Assembly: GCA_013398955.1 (NCBI GenBank)
Contig: VWPU01005269.1
Location: forward strand, 1 to 64,000
Direction of reading: 5' to 3'
DNA from: Callaeas wilsoni
Taxonomy: Eukaryota > Chordata > Aves > Passeriformes > Callaeidae
DNA: 64,000 bases
Positions within the stretch are counted from its first letter, which is position 1; each line of letters begins with the position of its first letter. Positions 27,401 through 36,004 of this stretch are shown here, piece after piece. A program made the position numbers and the translations under genes. The notes beneath the pieces were generated by a model. It was not told where the DNA came from. It ran no database searches and saw nothing but the letters and a program-made list of their open reading frames with translations.

Positions 27401-30400
27401 GCTGGGTGAAATGCTGACAGAAGCTATTGAGGTCAACTCTTTGTACCAGACCTATTGCCATAACTACCTGTGACTGGCTTGCACGTGTGAGCTCTTACTG
27501 ATGGAGCACAAACCCTGTCTGTCTTCTTGCAGTACCTGTGGTAAAACCAGCAGTATTACCTGGAAACAAAGCTATTGCCACTGTTTCGACACAAGTAGCT
27601 GCTGCTCAGAAGAATAAACTGAAAGAACCTGGGGGAGGCTCTTTTAGGTGAGGAACTGGATGTTTGTGCTTGTGCTGCTTGGGCAGCTGAACTCAGGCGT
27701 TCTGGTGCTGAATCCGTCTGTGGAAATTCACAATAACCTAGAGGTGGATTTTCTGGGGGCAGGTTTGCTTCTTCATTAAAGACTTCAACAAACAGCACTG
27801 GACGTACTCGTGCCAGACTGGTTTTAGCATTTAGCTGGCACTAAACCTCATAAACAATTCCTGCCCAGACAAGCAAGTGGAATTCATTCCTTCACTTCTC
27901 CCAGCTCTGCTTGAGTTACTCGGATGTGCAGCCTGTCTTAGTGGTGAGGGCAGATTACTGTTTGTGGTAGTGATTTGTCTGGTCTCCTGTTTCTCAAGGT
28001 GTTGAAACATTACATAAGAAAAGATCTTGGAAAAATAGGAAGTACAAAATTAGTGCTCTTTGAAGTCAAAGCAGTAATTTCTCATTTACAAACAAATGAG
28101 TTGTATTTTATCATATCACAAAAGCAAATAAAATGTAGAATTACGTATTCATGTTTATGGTGGAATTCATTATATGCAGCTGTGGTATCATAGCAGTGTG
28201 AGCAGATAAGCAATAAATGTTATGATTATAATAAATTTTCCTTTCTTTAAGGGATGATGATGACATTAATGATGTTGCATCAATGGCTGGAGTCAACCTG
28301 TCGGAAGAAAGTGCTCGGATATTGGCAACAAACTCTGAGCTCGTGGGCACATTAACAAGGTCCTGTAAAGACGAAACCTTCCTTTTCCCAGCACCTTTAC
28401 AAAGAAGGATATTAGAAATAGGTATGTTCTTTTATCTTGAACATTAATAAAAACAAATTTCACTACTCTTAGGTTTAATTGAAGGCATTTTCCATAGAAA
28501 TTGGTTTGAATAATTAAAAGTTGCTGGAGTCGTTACCTTCTGGTATTTTCTGGTATATTCAGATGCTTGTGGGAAATAATTCATTTTATGAAAGCAGAAT
28601 AGTGTCAAGGAATAGCAAACATAAATTTGCCTTCTAAAGTGATGGCAATTCAACATCAAAACTATTCTGGCTGAAAGTCTGACTGTATAAACTGATAAAG
28701 TGTAACAAGCATGAGACAAAAAATGAAATAAGTCCAGAAGTGCTTTTATCAGTAATTTAGAATTTTACTTAGTAATTTAGAATTGATGGTGGAACAAAAT
28801 GCAATCTTGAATTGTTTGTTACACTGTAGTACATAGCATTTATTAATAGATTGTCTATTTTGTTAAACTAGCACGAATTCTAATATGTATGTAATTTCCT
28901 ATTCAATCCTTGTCTGAGAAGAACCTGAAAATTATATTTAGCAAAAGGGATTTAAATTTCTATGACTGAGATTATACACATATTTAGTTGTGTTGTAAAA
29001 TGATTTTTTACAACCCGCTTGCGTTCTGATTGTAGGTAAAAAACATGGAATAACAGAAATCCATCCTGATGTAGTTAGCTACGTATCACATGCTACACAA
29101 CAAAGACTACAAAACCTCGTGGAAAAACTATCAGAGACTGCTCAACAAAGGAATATTTCCTACAAGGTAACTGTATTTAATTGCTCAAATCAAATGGCCA
29201 AATTGCACAAATTCAGCAGGCTGTGGTGTTGACTGTAATGCAGGAGTTCAGGTGTTCTTTGTTCTGTGAAATCAGGTTGTTTATTCTCTTTGACTGATTC
29301 ACCTTCCATTAAGATATTAATACACATGGGTGACTAGAACTTTTCAGCTTGCATATACAAAACGGTTTTAAAACAAATGCAGAGAAGCTGTGCCCTCCCC
29401 TTTATTTATTATGTCAAATGTTTAGTGTGTGAGTGATTGTAGAGTCAGATAAAAGCACTGCTTTGAATTCTCGAGAGACTGCTATCTGACAGATGTGTGT
29501 TCCTAATAGATGCAAATGCCTGAGCAGCATTTAAAAAAACCACGCAGCTCTGTGAAATGTGTTTGAGAGGTTAAAGCTGTGATGATATTAGTTTAGAAGT
29601 CAAAATCTGATGATTCATGGAATAGAACAAAATGCTTTTAAGAGTTCTAGCTGGTTTGACTGGTGTAAATAAACTCTTGCTATTTGTCTGAAAAGGACGA
29701 AGTGAACATTGGAGCTTTGAATGTGTATGTTCTTCCCCAGTACAGTACAAGTTAACAGCTTTGTTTTTAAGGGAGTAATGAGAAACATATTTGCTGTATT
29801 TTCAGGATGATGAAAGATATGAGCAAGCAAGTGACGTTCGGGCACAGCTCAAGTTCTTTGAACAACTTGATCAAATAGAAAAGCAGCGTAAAGACGAACA
29901 AGAAAGGGAAATTTTAATGCGCGCAGCAAAGGCAAGTGCTTGGCTTTCACACGTGTTTGCAAAGTGTCATTTTTGACATCAAAACTGCAGAGTTTCTTTT
30001 CATTCTAAAACACTTGCAATGAAGGGGAAAGACTAATCTTCAAAGATGAAACTTGATGAATGTGTTCTTAACTAGAGCTCAGTTTTGCTTTTCCTTGTAA
30101 AGCATGGGAAACAGCTTCTTTGCCAGCCTTATTGCGTGTTCCCAAATTAAAAGGAGTCTTGAAATTTAGTTTTTGCATTGGCAGAAAAAGATGAATTTTA
30201 TGGCTCGGTGGTACTCCTAAATGTACTAGAGAGGTTACAGGTGTTTTGGAGACTAAAAATAGAATTCAGAAAGATTTTTACAAATTGGAGAAATACAATA
30301 AATAGGAAGCAGTTGATGTAAACATGAATGTGAATATTAAACTGTGATTTTACTCAGTGAATATAGAATGACTATGATTAGATAAGAGCACCCTAGAAAT

Positions 30401-33400
30401 AATTCACAAAACAACTTGTTTTCTGTTGGTTTTGTGATCCAGCATGAGTTGACAAATTTATTTTGTTGTTGGCCTGAAGAATGTAAGGGATTAACAACAC
30501 TCAGGATTTGATAGGACAAGAGGAAATGGCCTCAAGTTGCGTCAGGGGAGGTTTAGATTGAATACTGAGAACAATTTCATCACTGAAGGGGTTGTCAAGC
30601 CCTGGAACAAGCTGCCCAGGGCAGTGGTTGAGTCACCATCCTTGGAAGTGTTGTGTAGATGAGGCACTTGGGGACGTGGTTTAGTGGTGGGCTTGGCAGT
30701 GCTGGCAGAGCAGCTGGACTTGATGTTCTTAGAGGTCTTTTCTAATCTAAATGATTCTGTGATTCTAAAGGTATGACACACACCAGGAGCTACAGGTGCC
30801 CAGTGAAATGGGCAGTCGCTGATGTAAATGGTCTTGGGTCACCCAGGTGCACCTTGTTCACACTGCAGCCTGACCTGTGTGTGTAGGTGTAGCAGAAAGA
30901 TCTGCTGGAGTAGTGCCTGGTTACCCAGCAAGGGGAGGAATTGTTCCAAAAGGCACAGGTCTGGCTCCCTTGTTCATATGCAAAGTGTGTAATTCAGTTC
31001 ACAGATCTGGGTAATTTGTGTCTTGTAATGGTTTCATTTAAGGCATAATTGCCTGGCTATTCCTTTGTTATCTTCAACAAAGCAGAAAAATGGGATGTCT
31101 TTTTCAAAAGTAGATACATTAAGAAAAGGAAAACTTTTCATTTCTCAAAGTTGTTTACCACTGTTGCCCTCTCTGGGAATGATAGGTATTCCCCACTTCC
31201 TGCTGAAGTTAAAGAAAAGCTTTCATATGTAATCTTTAACTGCTTTTGTAACTGAATTAATTTTTCTTTCTTTTCCTCCAACCACCTCATGTTCATCCTT
31301 TACCAACACAGTCTCGATCTCGACAAGAAGATCCAGAACAGCTTAGGTTGAAACAGAAGGCCAAGGAGGTGAGTGTTGACCTTAACATAAACTTTTATTT
31401 TGGAAATTGAAAGAGAAATAACGACGCACCCTTGTTCTGGCACACACAGATGCAGCAGCAAGAGCTAGCACAGATGAGACAGAGGGACGCCAACCTGACT
31501 GCGTTAGCTGCCATCGGTCCCAGGAAGAAAAGGAAAGTAGACTCGCCAGGATCTGGATCAGGGACAGAGGTACAGTATAATTGTCACCTTTGGTTTTGCT
31601 GCCCCAGCCTCTGTGCAAACCTTTCTGTTCAGAGCTTTTTCCCCAGTTTGTGGAAGCTCCCTGAGCAGCAGAAGTGTTTTGTGTTCAGATTTGCTTGCTC
31701 CAAGGCCCGGATCAATTTTTAGCACCTGTAGTGGCATAGGGAATAGAATCTGAGTGGTCATTCCCTGATTCATGGGACTGGAGGGATATTAGAAAAAACA
31801 CCTCTGATCTCACAAGTCTCAGCTTTTTGGACCTCCGTGGTTTTGGAAGGAGACTTTTGTGGTTGTAACCAATCCAACTTGGAGTGCAGAGTAATGCTGA
31901 GGTAGGTGGGGTGGTAGAATTCAATCACTGGTACATTTGACAGCAGGAGCCTCAAGTTACAGGAGCTTGCCTAATTTCTTTCTTCAGCAGTTGATTTGCC
32001 TTAGTTTTAGTGTCTCCACAACAGATCAGTTTGACCAGTTCCATCTGATCAGGATGTTCTTGCACATCCTTTGTATATTCTACTGTTGAATCTGCCTTTT
32101 AAAAAATTGTCTGCAGACTAAGTATCAGAATGCTCAGTGTCTGATTCATTTAATTTGCATTCTGCTACATGATTATCTGCTATATTTCTAAACAAGTTAA
32201 TAAACAGGAAGTGGTATAAAATTGCTTTCTGCATGAGACATTCAAGATGGGGTTTCTCTAATGTTTAAAAAGAACAAAATATTCTTGAAAATTATCATTT
32301 ATTGGACCTAAAGCTCTGATCATAATTTGAGGATTTTTCCCTGTAGGCTTTGGTGTCTGATAGCAAGTGACAGAATAGTAATAGTTCAATAATTTTGTTT
32401 ATTACTCCTTGAGCATTCTGAATTTTCAGTGCTAAAGCATTTACACTCTCGAAAAGCCTCAAAAGAGTTCACCTTGGTTTATACTGAACTGCTAGAAGCA
32501 ATAATTTACATGTGCTTGATATAAAATGGTAGAGAAAAATCTGAATACTAGTAAATGTTATTTTTGTTCATAAAAAAATCAAGCCTCTTGAGCATCTTTT
32601 AAAGTAATTTTAAGTTTTGAAATTTACTAAAATGTCTGCTACTGAGAATAAGACTTGTTTTTATATAAGCTGACAAATTACTCTATTAAAGGTTTATAGA
32701 TGTGGTTTAAAATTATGAAAATTGCAGAATGGGGCACTTTGCAAAGATAGATGTGTACACAAATGAAGTTGTCTCAGAGGAATACGCTGAAGTACCTCAT
32801 GCGGAGTTAATGTTGGCATTGCTTACTCCTGCGTGCTCAGCTGTGCCACCTTAATGGTCTGTTAATGTCACTTAGGTTATGGGATGTATTTTGCATCTCC
32901 TGTGAACACTTGTTTGTATTTCATCTAAATCTGACTAATTTAGTTATCCTGGATTAATCACTGGTTAACCAATTAACTACAGGTTCCCTGGAAGTCGGAT
33001 CTTTTTGTCTGTTTAATTAGGAAGCAGCTGCCTTTGATCTGATACTCACAGCTGTGCTTTTGCTGCTGTGTCGCTTGACATTTTTAAATTGGGCTCCACT
33101 TGTCACCATTTGTATGCAGTTTGTGGTTAAGGCATATTACAAGAAGTGTGGAAAATAAGGTTTGTCATTACTCAGACACAGATTTGTAAATGGAAGCTTT
33201 TGATGTCTACAAATGCTGACTCTTAATTACATGTAAAATCACTTCTAAGTAGTAATTGCCCTGTTTTGTTTCCAAATTCATCAAAACAAGTTCCTGTCAG
33301 TTTGAGAGTTTTATGTCCATGTGATTTTACTGAAAGTTACCAAAAAGCTTCTTAACTTATTCCATACATAATTCTGTGTCTGAATTCTACCTTTGCATTT

Positions 33401-35139
33401 AAAGTATTACGATCTACCTAATAAAGCTCAGGCTTGAGCTTTCACTAAAGAATATTTAAAAACCAAGAATAAATCCACTTCCAACCATTCTTTCTGTTGT
33501 CTAGCAATCGTGTATGTGAGAAAATTTAGTTAGCATCCAGTACTCTCCTGCATCTTCTGATTTCCACTGAAGTTGATGAAAATTAGATGGCCAGATTGTG
33601 CAAGTGCCTTAAAATATCCCTTGAAAACCCAGCTTTTGAGCAGCCCTAACTACAGGAATATGGTGATTTGATGTTTGCTGGGTCAACAGAATGCTTGAGA
33701 ATCAAAAATCTGACTTTACTGTTAGCACTGTGGTGAAGCAAGTTCACCTGCACCGAACAGAGTTCTGCTAAGCCAGAATGGTCATTTCCAGGGCAGTTTT
33801 AGGTTGGTTTGATGATCAATAATGTTCACTGATTAAATACATTATTTTCACACGTGTTAGTGGGAACCTCAGCAGCTTATTCACTTGGCTCATTCACCAC
33901 TCTAAATTTTGGCTTTTTTTCAACTCTGGGGTGTTTTTATTACGAAAAATTTTTGAAAATTCTCTAAACTCACAGGCAGATAAGTCTTTATTCACCATTG
34001 GAGTGTGTTTGGTGTCATGAAGTATCAAAGTTCCACGAAAAAAAGAAAAGAGAACATTATTCTAGGCATGAAATGGGAGGGGGAAGGAAATGAATCCATA
34101 GCTGAGCCGCAGGAATATAACTCTTTCCCAGAAGAATTGATTATTTGGGTGAATCCCGTGTCAGCAGCAGAGAACCGCCCGAAAGATTCCCGGCTGGAAT
34201 TCGAGGGCGCAGCCTGGATTCCGGGCCGCGCGCGCCATCTGCCGGGCACGGCGCGGTACTGCAGCAGGCGCTGCTGGCCCCGGCCCCGTCCCGCTCCTTC
34301 CCCGCCCTCCCGTGCCACGCTCCGTTGTTTCCTTCTGGTCTTTTTTACCTTTTTTCTTCTTTTTTTTAAGTGACAAACGTCATAATATGCTGGTTGTTTG
34401 TCGTGCCACTTCGGGAAACTCCCAGGGTGTACCAGAGGGATGAGTGATGCTGAGAGATGGAGAAGCGTTCAGAGGTCGTTAGAGAATGTGTGACTGTGTC
34501 TAGGAAAGCTTCTCCTAAATATAGTCCTGAGCTTGGTTACAGCTGTAGTCACCAGAAGGAGAGCACCCTGCCATGGAGATCGGGGGATCTCGGACATGGT
34601 TCAAGGCCTCAGAGCCCCGGGAACAGGACTGCTCCCCAGGTCATCCTCAGCTCCAGGCTGCCCTTGGCATCTGTGTGCTGGCATTGTGAGAATCCTGTCC
34701 CTTCTGCCTGGTTTGGTTGTTGGGATTGCCTGTCCTTAGTGCCTTCCTGAAAATAGAAGCAGTGCTTTGGGGCTTTTTTGTCTGTATTGAATGCCACTGA
34801 AAACTTATGATTGTTCAGCTGTTGTTAATAAATAAGAATTAAAAGGGAGCTCTCTAATCTGGTAGCATGCAGCTTCCTGACCATGTACAGTTTTTAGCTC
34901 ACACATTTTCCCTGAAGAGTTTTGGAATACTTTTGGGCATGGACTGATTGACCTGTTCTTCTGCTTTCCAGGGATCTGGTTCGAGTGCAGCAGTCCCAGG
35001 CAGCTCTGGAGTTGGAACAACCAGACAGTTTACGCGACAAAGGATAACGCGGGTGAACCTCAGGGACCTCATATTTTGTTTAGAAAATGAGCGAGAGACA
35101 AGCCATTCACTATTGCTATACAAAGCATTCCTTAAGTAA
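170..35139 (+). CDS. TAF4: TAF4, TFIID subunit 4 (16 exons, complete)
   Basis: TAF4 is a core subunit of nuclear TFIID. It pairs with TAF12 through a histone fold and serves as a target of activators such as Sp1 and CREB. The coding exons are 170-485, 2439-3527, 20925-21091, 21828-21947, 23585-23704, 24452-24574, 25288-25377, 26434-26688, 26881-27025, 27533-27647, 28252-28421, 29036-29166, 29806-29931, 31312-31368, 31450-31569 and 34972-35139. They total 3312 bases (1103 residues plus stop) with phase agreeing at every junction. All introns are GT-AG except intron 13, which is GC-AG. The N-terminus [12 protein letters not shown], the full Q-rich region, the TAFH domain (about 606-690), the histone-fold region (about 848-950), the basic PRKKRKV signal (1032-1038) and the ending LLLYKAFLK identify TAF4. 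The paralogue TAF4B lacks this long N-terminus and ends differently. No frameshift or in-frame stop was seen. Confidence 0.97.
486..2438 (+). repeat. TAF4 intron 1: decayed tandem repeats of the exon-2 acceptor region
   Basis: A 1953-base GT-AG intron. It contains recurring units spaced about 150-230 bases apart. Each has a C/T-rich tract, then a core resembling TTGCTGnAGTGnAAGGGG, and in the better copies a GTGTTATTAATCAT-like stretch. Copies are visible near 606-648, 834-875, 1034-1075, 1184-1218, 1364-1395, 1521-1565 and 2193-2235, and the final one is the real acceptor and exon-2 start at 2424-2479. The best internal copy (1052-1075) matches 2456-2479 at 23 of 24 positions. No open frame crosses the intron. 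The repeats are not a transposon family I recognise. Confidence 0.6.
2439..3527 (+). CDS. TAF4: TAF4 exon 2 (residues 106-468)
   Basis: Follows the acceptor TTGTTTTGCAG and ends at CCACCAG|GTAAGT. The one-base overhang from exon 1 completes a glycine codon and sets the frame. It encodes a Ser/Thr/Val/Ala-rich, probably disordered region. Family anchors are QTLNGS, NSHH, PLVNNGP, the IKSESPK segment around residue 354, and the well-conserved end [20 protein letters not shown] and NFQLPPG. The IKSE tetrapeptide fits the sumoylation consensus. The first 12 or so residues ([12 protein letters not shown]) come from the unit repeated in intron 1 and are not an anchor I know from mammalian TAF4. Confidence 0.95.
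8365..8565 (-). mobile_element. MIR-like SINE fossil (reverse orientation)
   Basis: On the + strand this segment follows the order of the reverse complement of a MIR/CORE-SINE: AAAGCATTTTACAAAACTTAATCC, then a TGTGTGGTTGGTAAATA block, then GACTTGCCCAGGGCCATGCAGG, then a decayed GCCAGGATTAGAGCTTGGAAGTCC. These correspond to the MIR 3' region, its conserved CTTGGGCAAGT core and its 5' part. It is heavily diverged, as expected for an element that predates the amniote radiation. An L3/CR1-related tail with similar words is an alternative. Confidence 0.6.
10211..10228 (+). repeat. Poly-T tract in intron 2
   Basis: Uninterrupted run of 18 T. No retroposed body was recognised next to it on either side. 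Confidence 0.9.
11136..11286 (+). repeat. Direct repeats enclosing a perfect palindrome
   Basis: Two identical 68-bp copies lie at 11136-11203 and 11219-11286 (period 83). In addition 11169-11190 is perfectly complementary to 11201-11222, giving 22-bp hairpin arms around a 10-base loop. The palindrome overlaps both direct repeats. This arrangement is typical of a local template switch during replication rather than of a transposon. Confidence 0.95.
14429..14464 (+). repeat. 18-bp tandem duplication
   Basis: Two adjacent units, CAGGTCTCCTGAGATTCT at 14429-14446 and a copy at 14447-14464 with one difference in the last base. This is a small local duplication in intron 2. Confidence 0.9.
20925..21091 (+). 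CDS. TAF4: TAF4 exon 3 (residues 469-524)
   Basis: Acceptor CTGTTTTGCAG at its 5' side, donor CAG|GTCAGT. Encodes [20 protein letters not shown] followed by a Q/A-rich stretch and [14 protein letters not shown], near-identical to vertebrate TAF4. This is the first glutamine-rich activator-contact segment; in the family such regions bind Sp1 and CREB activation domains. Confidence 0.97.
21092..21827 (+). other. TAF4 intron 3
   Basis: 736-base GT-AG intron with donor GTCAGT and acceptor TCTTCCCCAG. About a third of it is a CR1 3' end in reverse orientation (21217-21450). The rest is unremarkable AT-rich sequence. Confidence 0.9.
21217..21450 (-). mobile_element. CR1 LINE 3' fragment (reverse orientation)
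   Basis: Read on the + strand it starts GTAGAATCACAGAACC and continues with GGAAGGGACCTTAAAGCTCAT, CCATGGACAGGGACACCTTCCACTAGACCAGGTTGC, GGCCTGGAACACTTCCAGGAATGGGG, GGGCAACCTGTGC and AAGAATTTCTTCC. This is the familiar reverse complement of the avian CR1 3' UTR, 5'-truncated as usual. Confidence 0.93.
21828..21947 (+). CDS. TAF4: TAF4 exon 4 (residues 525-564)
   Basis: Phase-0 exon of 40 codons with acceptor CTTCCCCAG and donor CAA|GTGAGT. Encodes [20 protein letters not shown] and SQAQTTVQ, which match vertebrate TAF4 closely. It is a Q/T-rich part of the activator-contact region. Confidence 0.97.
21948..23584 (+). other. TAF4 intron 4
   Basis: 1637-base GT-AG intron with donor GTGAGT and acceptor TCTCTGCAG. 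Mostly unique sequence; one possible CTCF-like motif lies near 23417-23432. No repeat family recognised. Confidence 0.9.
23585..23704 (+). CDS. TAF4: TAF4 exon 5 (residues 565-604)
   Basis: Phase-0 exon of 40 codons ending ACA|GTAAGA. Encodes [26 protein letters not shown] and a T/S/A-rich end, matching vertebrate TAF4. It is the linker just before the TAFH domain. Confidence 0.97.
23705..24451 (+). other. TAF4 intron 5
   Basis: 747-base GT-AG intron of AT-rich unique sequence, including an alternating ATGCACGTGTGCAT-type stretch near 23750-23765. Nothing else recognised. Confidence 0.88.
24452..24574 (+). CDS. TAF4: TAF4 exon 6, start of TAFH/NHR1 domain (residues 605-645)
   Basis: Acceptor TTCCTTCTAAG, donor CTG|GTAAGA, 41 codons in phase 0. 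Encodes [20 protein letters not shown] and [11 protein letters not shown], the first helices of the TAFH domain, which is shared with ETO/RUNX1T1 and binds short hydrophobic motifs in coregulators. The sequence is close to identical to mammalian TAF4 here. TAF4B carries a related but clearly different version. Confidence 0.98.
24575..25287 (+). other. TAF4 intron 6
   Basis: 713-base GT-AG intron, AT-rich, with acceptor TTTTGAAG, which has a weak pyrimidine tract. No repeat or RNA gene recognised. Confidence 0.88.
25288..25377 (+). CDS. TAF4: TAF4 exon 7, TAFH domain (residues 646-675)
   Basis: 30 codons in phase 0. Encodes [17 protein letters not shown] and [12 protein letters not shown], the second half of the TAFH fold. 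Donor AAG|GTAACT. Confidence 0.98.
25378..26433 (+). other. TAF4 intron 7
   Basis: 1056-base GT-AG intron ending TTCCCCTTTTCAG. Unique sequence, nothing recognised. Confidence 0.88.
26434..26688 (+). CDS. TAF4: TAF4 exon 8, end of TAFH and Q-rich segment (residues 676-760)
   Basis: 85 codons in phase 0, donor CTG|GTACGT. Starts [20 protein letters not shown], the end of the TAFH domain, then QQQQ and a T/A/S-rich part with [10 protein letters not shown], and [10 protein letters not shown] near the end. The GC content is high (GCGGCGGCC near 26542) compared with its AT-rich introns. Confidence 0.97.
26881..27025 (+). CDS. TAF4: TAF4 exon 9 (residues 761-808)
   Basis: Preceded by the 192-base intron 8 (26689-26880) with acceptor TTATTTGCAG. 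Encodes [20 protein letters not shown] and [20 protein letters not shown], strongly conserved in TAF4. It ends ACAG|GTAAGA with one base of codon 809, which the next exon completes to valine. Confidence 0.97.
27026..27532 (+). other. TAF4 intron 9
   Basis: 507-base GT-AG intron. Its first third is a + oriented CR1 3' end (27088-27252). The rest is unremarkable. Confidence 0.9.
27088..27252 (+). mobile_element. CR1 LINE 3' fragment
   Basis: Runs CCCAGAGAAGTCATCGATTG, CTGGAAGTGTCCAAGGCCAGG, GAGCAACCTGGTCCAGTGAAAGG, GATGATCTTTAAGGTCC and ATTCCAACCCAAAACCATTCCGTGGTTCTGTGA, the classical order of the CR1 3' UTR up to its terminal repeat-like end. Confidence 0.93.
27533..27647 (+). CDS. TAF4: TAF4 exon 10 (residues 809-846)
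   Basis: Acceptor TTCTTGCAG, donor TTTTAG|GTGAGG. Encodes [19 protein letters not shown] and [13 protein letters not shown], the linker before the conserved C-terminal region. It ends with two bases of an arginine codon. Confidence 0.97.
27648..28251 (+). other. TAF4 intron 10
   Basis: 604-base GT-AG intron with donor GTGAGG and acceptor CTTTCTTTAAG. Unique sequence, nothing recognised. Confidence 0.88.
28252..28421 (+). CDS. TAF4: TAF4 exon 11, histone fold (residues 847-903)
   Basis: Encodes [20 protein letters not shown] and [20 protein letters not shown], then the LQRRILEI segment. This is the start of the H2A-like histone fold by which TAF4 pairs with TAF12 inside TFIID. The sequence is nearly invariant between vertebrates, and TAF4B shares much of it. 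Donor ATAG|GTATGT. Confidence 0.98.
28422..29035 (+). other. TAF4 intron 11
   Basis: 614-base GT-AG intron, strongly AT-rich, acceptor CTGATTGTAG. Includes a short local repeat of TAGTAATTTAGAATT-type words near 28750-28785. Nothing else recognised. Confidence 0.88.
29036..29166 (+). CDS. TAF4: TAF4 exon 12, histone-fold region (residues 904-947)
   Basis: Encodes [20 protein letters not shown] and [19 protein letters not shown]. This continues the TAF12-binding histone fold into the conserved C-terminal domain. Donor AAG|GTAACT. Confidence 0.98.
29167..29805 (+). other. TAF4 intron 12
   Basis: 639-base GT-AG intron ending CTGTATTTTCAG. Unique AT-rich sequence, nothing recognised. Confidence 0.88.
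29806..29931 (+). CDS. TAF4: TAF4 exon 13 (residues 948-989)
   Basis: 42 codons in phase 0. Encodes [20 protein letters not shown] then [20 protein letters not shown] and AK, a charged helix and probable coiled coil of the conserved C-terminal domain. The 3' boundary AAAG|GCAAGT is a GC donor. The family protein continues [14 protein letters not shown], so the exon must end at 29931 with GC as the first intron bases. Confidence 0.96.
29932..31311 (+). other. TAF4 intron 13 (GC-AG type)
   Basis: 1380-base intron starting GCAAGT and ending CCAACACAG. Apart from the +2 C the donor matches U1 well (AAG|GCAAGT), the usual form of GC-AG introns. It contains a + oriented CR1 fragment at about 30505-30770. 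Confidence 0.9.
30505..30770 (+). mobile_element. CR1 LINE 3' fragment
   Basis: Contains AGGACAAGAGGAAATGGCCT, GGGGAGGTTTAGATTG, a CCCTGGAACAAGCTGCCCAGGG block, GTGGTTGAGTCACCATCC, AGCAGCTGGACTTGATG and ends AATGATTCTGTGATTCTA. All are hallmarks of the CR1 open-reading-frame end and 3' UTR in sense orientation. Confidence 0.93.
31312..31368 (+). CDS. TAF4: TAF4 exon 14 (residues 990-1008)
   Basis: A 19-codon exon, [19 protein letters not shown], in phase 0 with donor GAG|GTGAGT. It continues the basic helix. It is separated from exon 15 by intron 14 of only 81 bases (31369-31449). Confidence 0.97.
31450..31569 (+). CDS. TAF4: TAF4 exon 15, basic region and NLS (residues 1009-1048)
   Basis: Encodes [20 protein letters not shown] then [28 protein letters not shown] is a classical monopartite nuclear localisation signal in form. 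In TAF4B the corresponding stretch reads PRKKRPLES, so KKRKVD supports TAF4. Donor GAG|GTACAG is weaker than the others. Confidence 0.97.
31570..34971 (+). other. TAF4 intron 15 (3.4 kb)
   Basis: GT-AG intron with a weak donor (GTACAG) and acceptor CTGCTTTCCAG. AT-rich except for a sharp CpG-rich patch at about 34150-34330. No transposon recognised. Confidence 0.88.
34150..34330. other. CpG-rich patch inside intron 15
   Basis: About 180 bases with dense CpG (GAACCGCCCG, GGGCCGCGCGCGCC, GGGCACGGCGCGG) in otherwise AT-rich intron, about 650 bases before the last exon. It could be a small CpG island, an internal promoter or a fragment of inserted sequence. No coding function is evident. Confidence 0.6.
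34972..35139 (+). CDS. TAF4: TAF4 exon 16, C-terminus and stop (residues 1049-1103)
   Basis: Encodes [20 protein letters not shown], then [20 protein letters not shown] and [15 protein letters not shown], ending in TAA at 35137-35139. The C-terminal end is almost invariant in TAF4 orthologues and essential to the conserved C-terminal domain. TAF4B ends differently (LYLALLK type). Confidence 0.98.
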   Translation, partial: GSGSSAAVPGSSGVGTTRQFTRQRITRVNLRDLIFCLENERETSHSLLLYKAFLK

Positions 35140-35291
35140 AATGGAAAAGATCAAGGTATTTTTGACGGAGAGACGCCTGAGGACATTTTTTAATATATTT
35201 GCAAATTACGCCTTTTTGTAACAAGCAAATGGGATATTGTTTAAAAAACAACCACCTCTTTACATGGAACAGTTTTATATTCCTGTTTATA

Positions 35292-35297
35292 AATAAA
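35292..35297 (+). terminator. Proximal polyadenylation signal AATAAA
   Basis: Canonical hexamer about 150 bases after the stop codon. Use would give a very short 3' UTR without the Pumilio-type sites. Confidence 0.45.
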
Positions 35298-35913
35298 CTC
35301 TTCAGTATAAGAGAAATACATTTCTGTAACAGTGAGGATACTTACAAGGCCTGTGGATACTATAAAAGGACAATTAAATTTTAACTCATCTCTTGATTGA
35401 GTGGCCTTCTTGCCAAACAAGCCATATATAAAGACTGATGGAATCGTTTAGCAAATAACTAGCTACCCTTTGTCAGCCCTGTAGCAGTTTCGACATTAAT
35501 TGTTCATTTTAGTTCAGTTTTATTCAACTAAATCCATTATATAGGCATATGTCTACAGCAGATGACCTCATTTCATTTAGCTTTTTTTTCTAAACAGTCA
35601 GTTAGCAAAGCAAACTGATTTTTTAAGAATATTTATCTTTCCCCCAAATGCTCAAAATCTAGAGGGATATACAGTTAATTTTAAACATAACCTCAATTTT
35701 AATCACATTATTGCTTATTAGAGGCCCTGAAATCCCATAAAGGAGGGTTACTTCTGAATGTTTTAGCAGCATCTGTAAAAATGCATTTTATTTGCTATAG
35801 TTTGTAAAGCTGTAAAGTTAAAAAAGGAAAAAAAGGAAAAAAAGAGAAACCTTTTCAGCATAAATATATTTTACTTGCACTGTGTTTTTTAGCTAAAGTG
35901 AAAGCTTAGATTA

Positions 35914-35919
35914 AATAAA
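35914..35919 (+). terminator. Middle polyadenylation signal AATAAA
   Basis: Canonical hexamer in TTAAATAAAATC, about 775 bases after the stop. It is also upstream of all three Pumilio-type elements. Confidence 0.4.
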
Positions 35920-36004
35920 ATCAAAAGTTGAGAGGAATCATCAAAAGACTGTTTCTCAGTGTGAATCAAGTGTTGAAAAATGGTTGGTGTATTTTGTCAG
36001 TAAT

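Noticed and set aside
31369..31449. Possible U12-type intron, because intron 14 contains GACCTTAAC
   Set aside because: The branch-like word lies about 10-20 bases from the 5' end, not near the acceptor, and the donor is an ordinary GTGAGT.
170..35139. TAF4B instead of TAF4
   Set aside because: The long [13 protein letters not shown]-terminus, PRKKRKVD rather than PRKKRPLE, and the LLLYKAFLK end fit TAF4.
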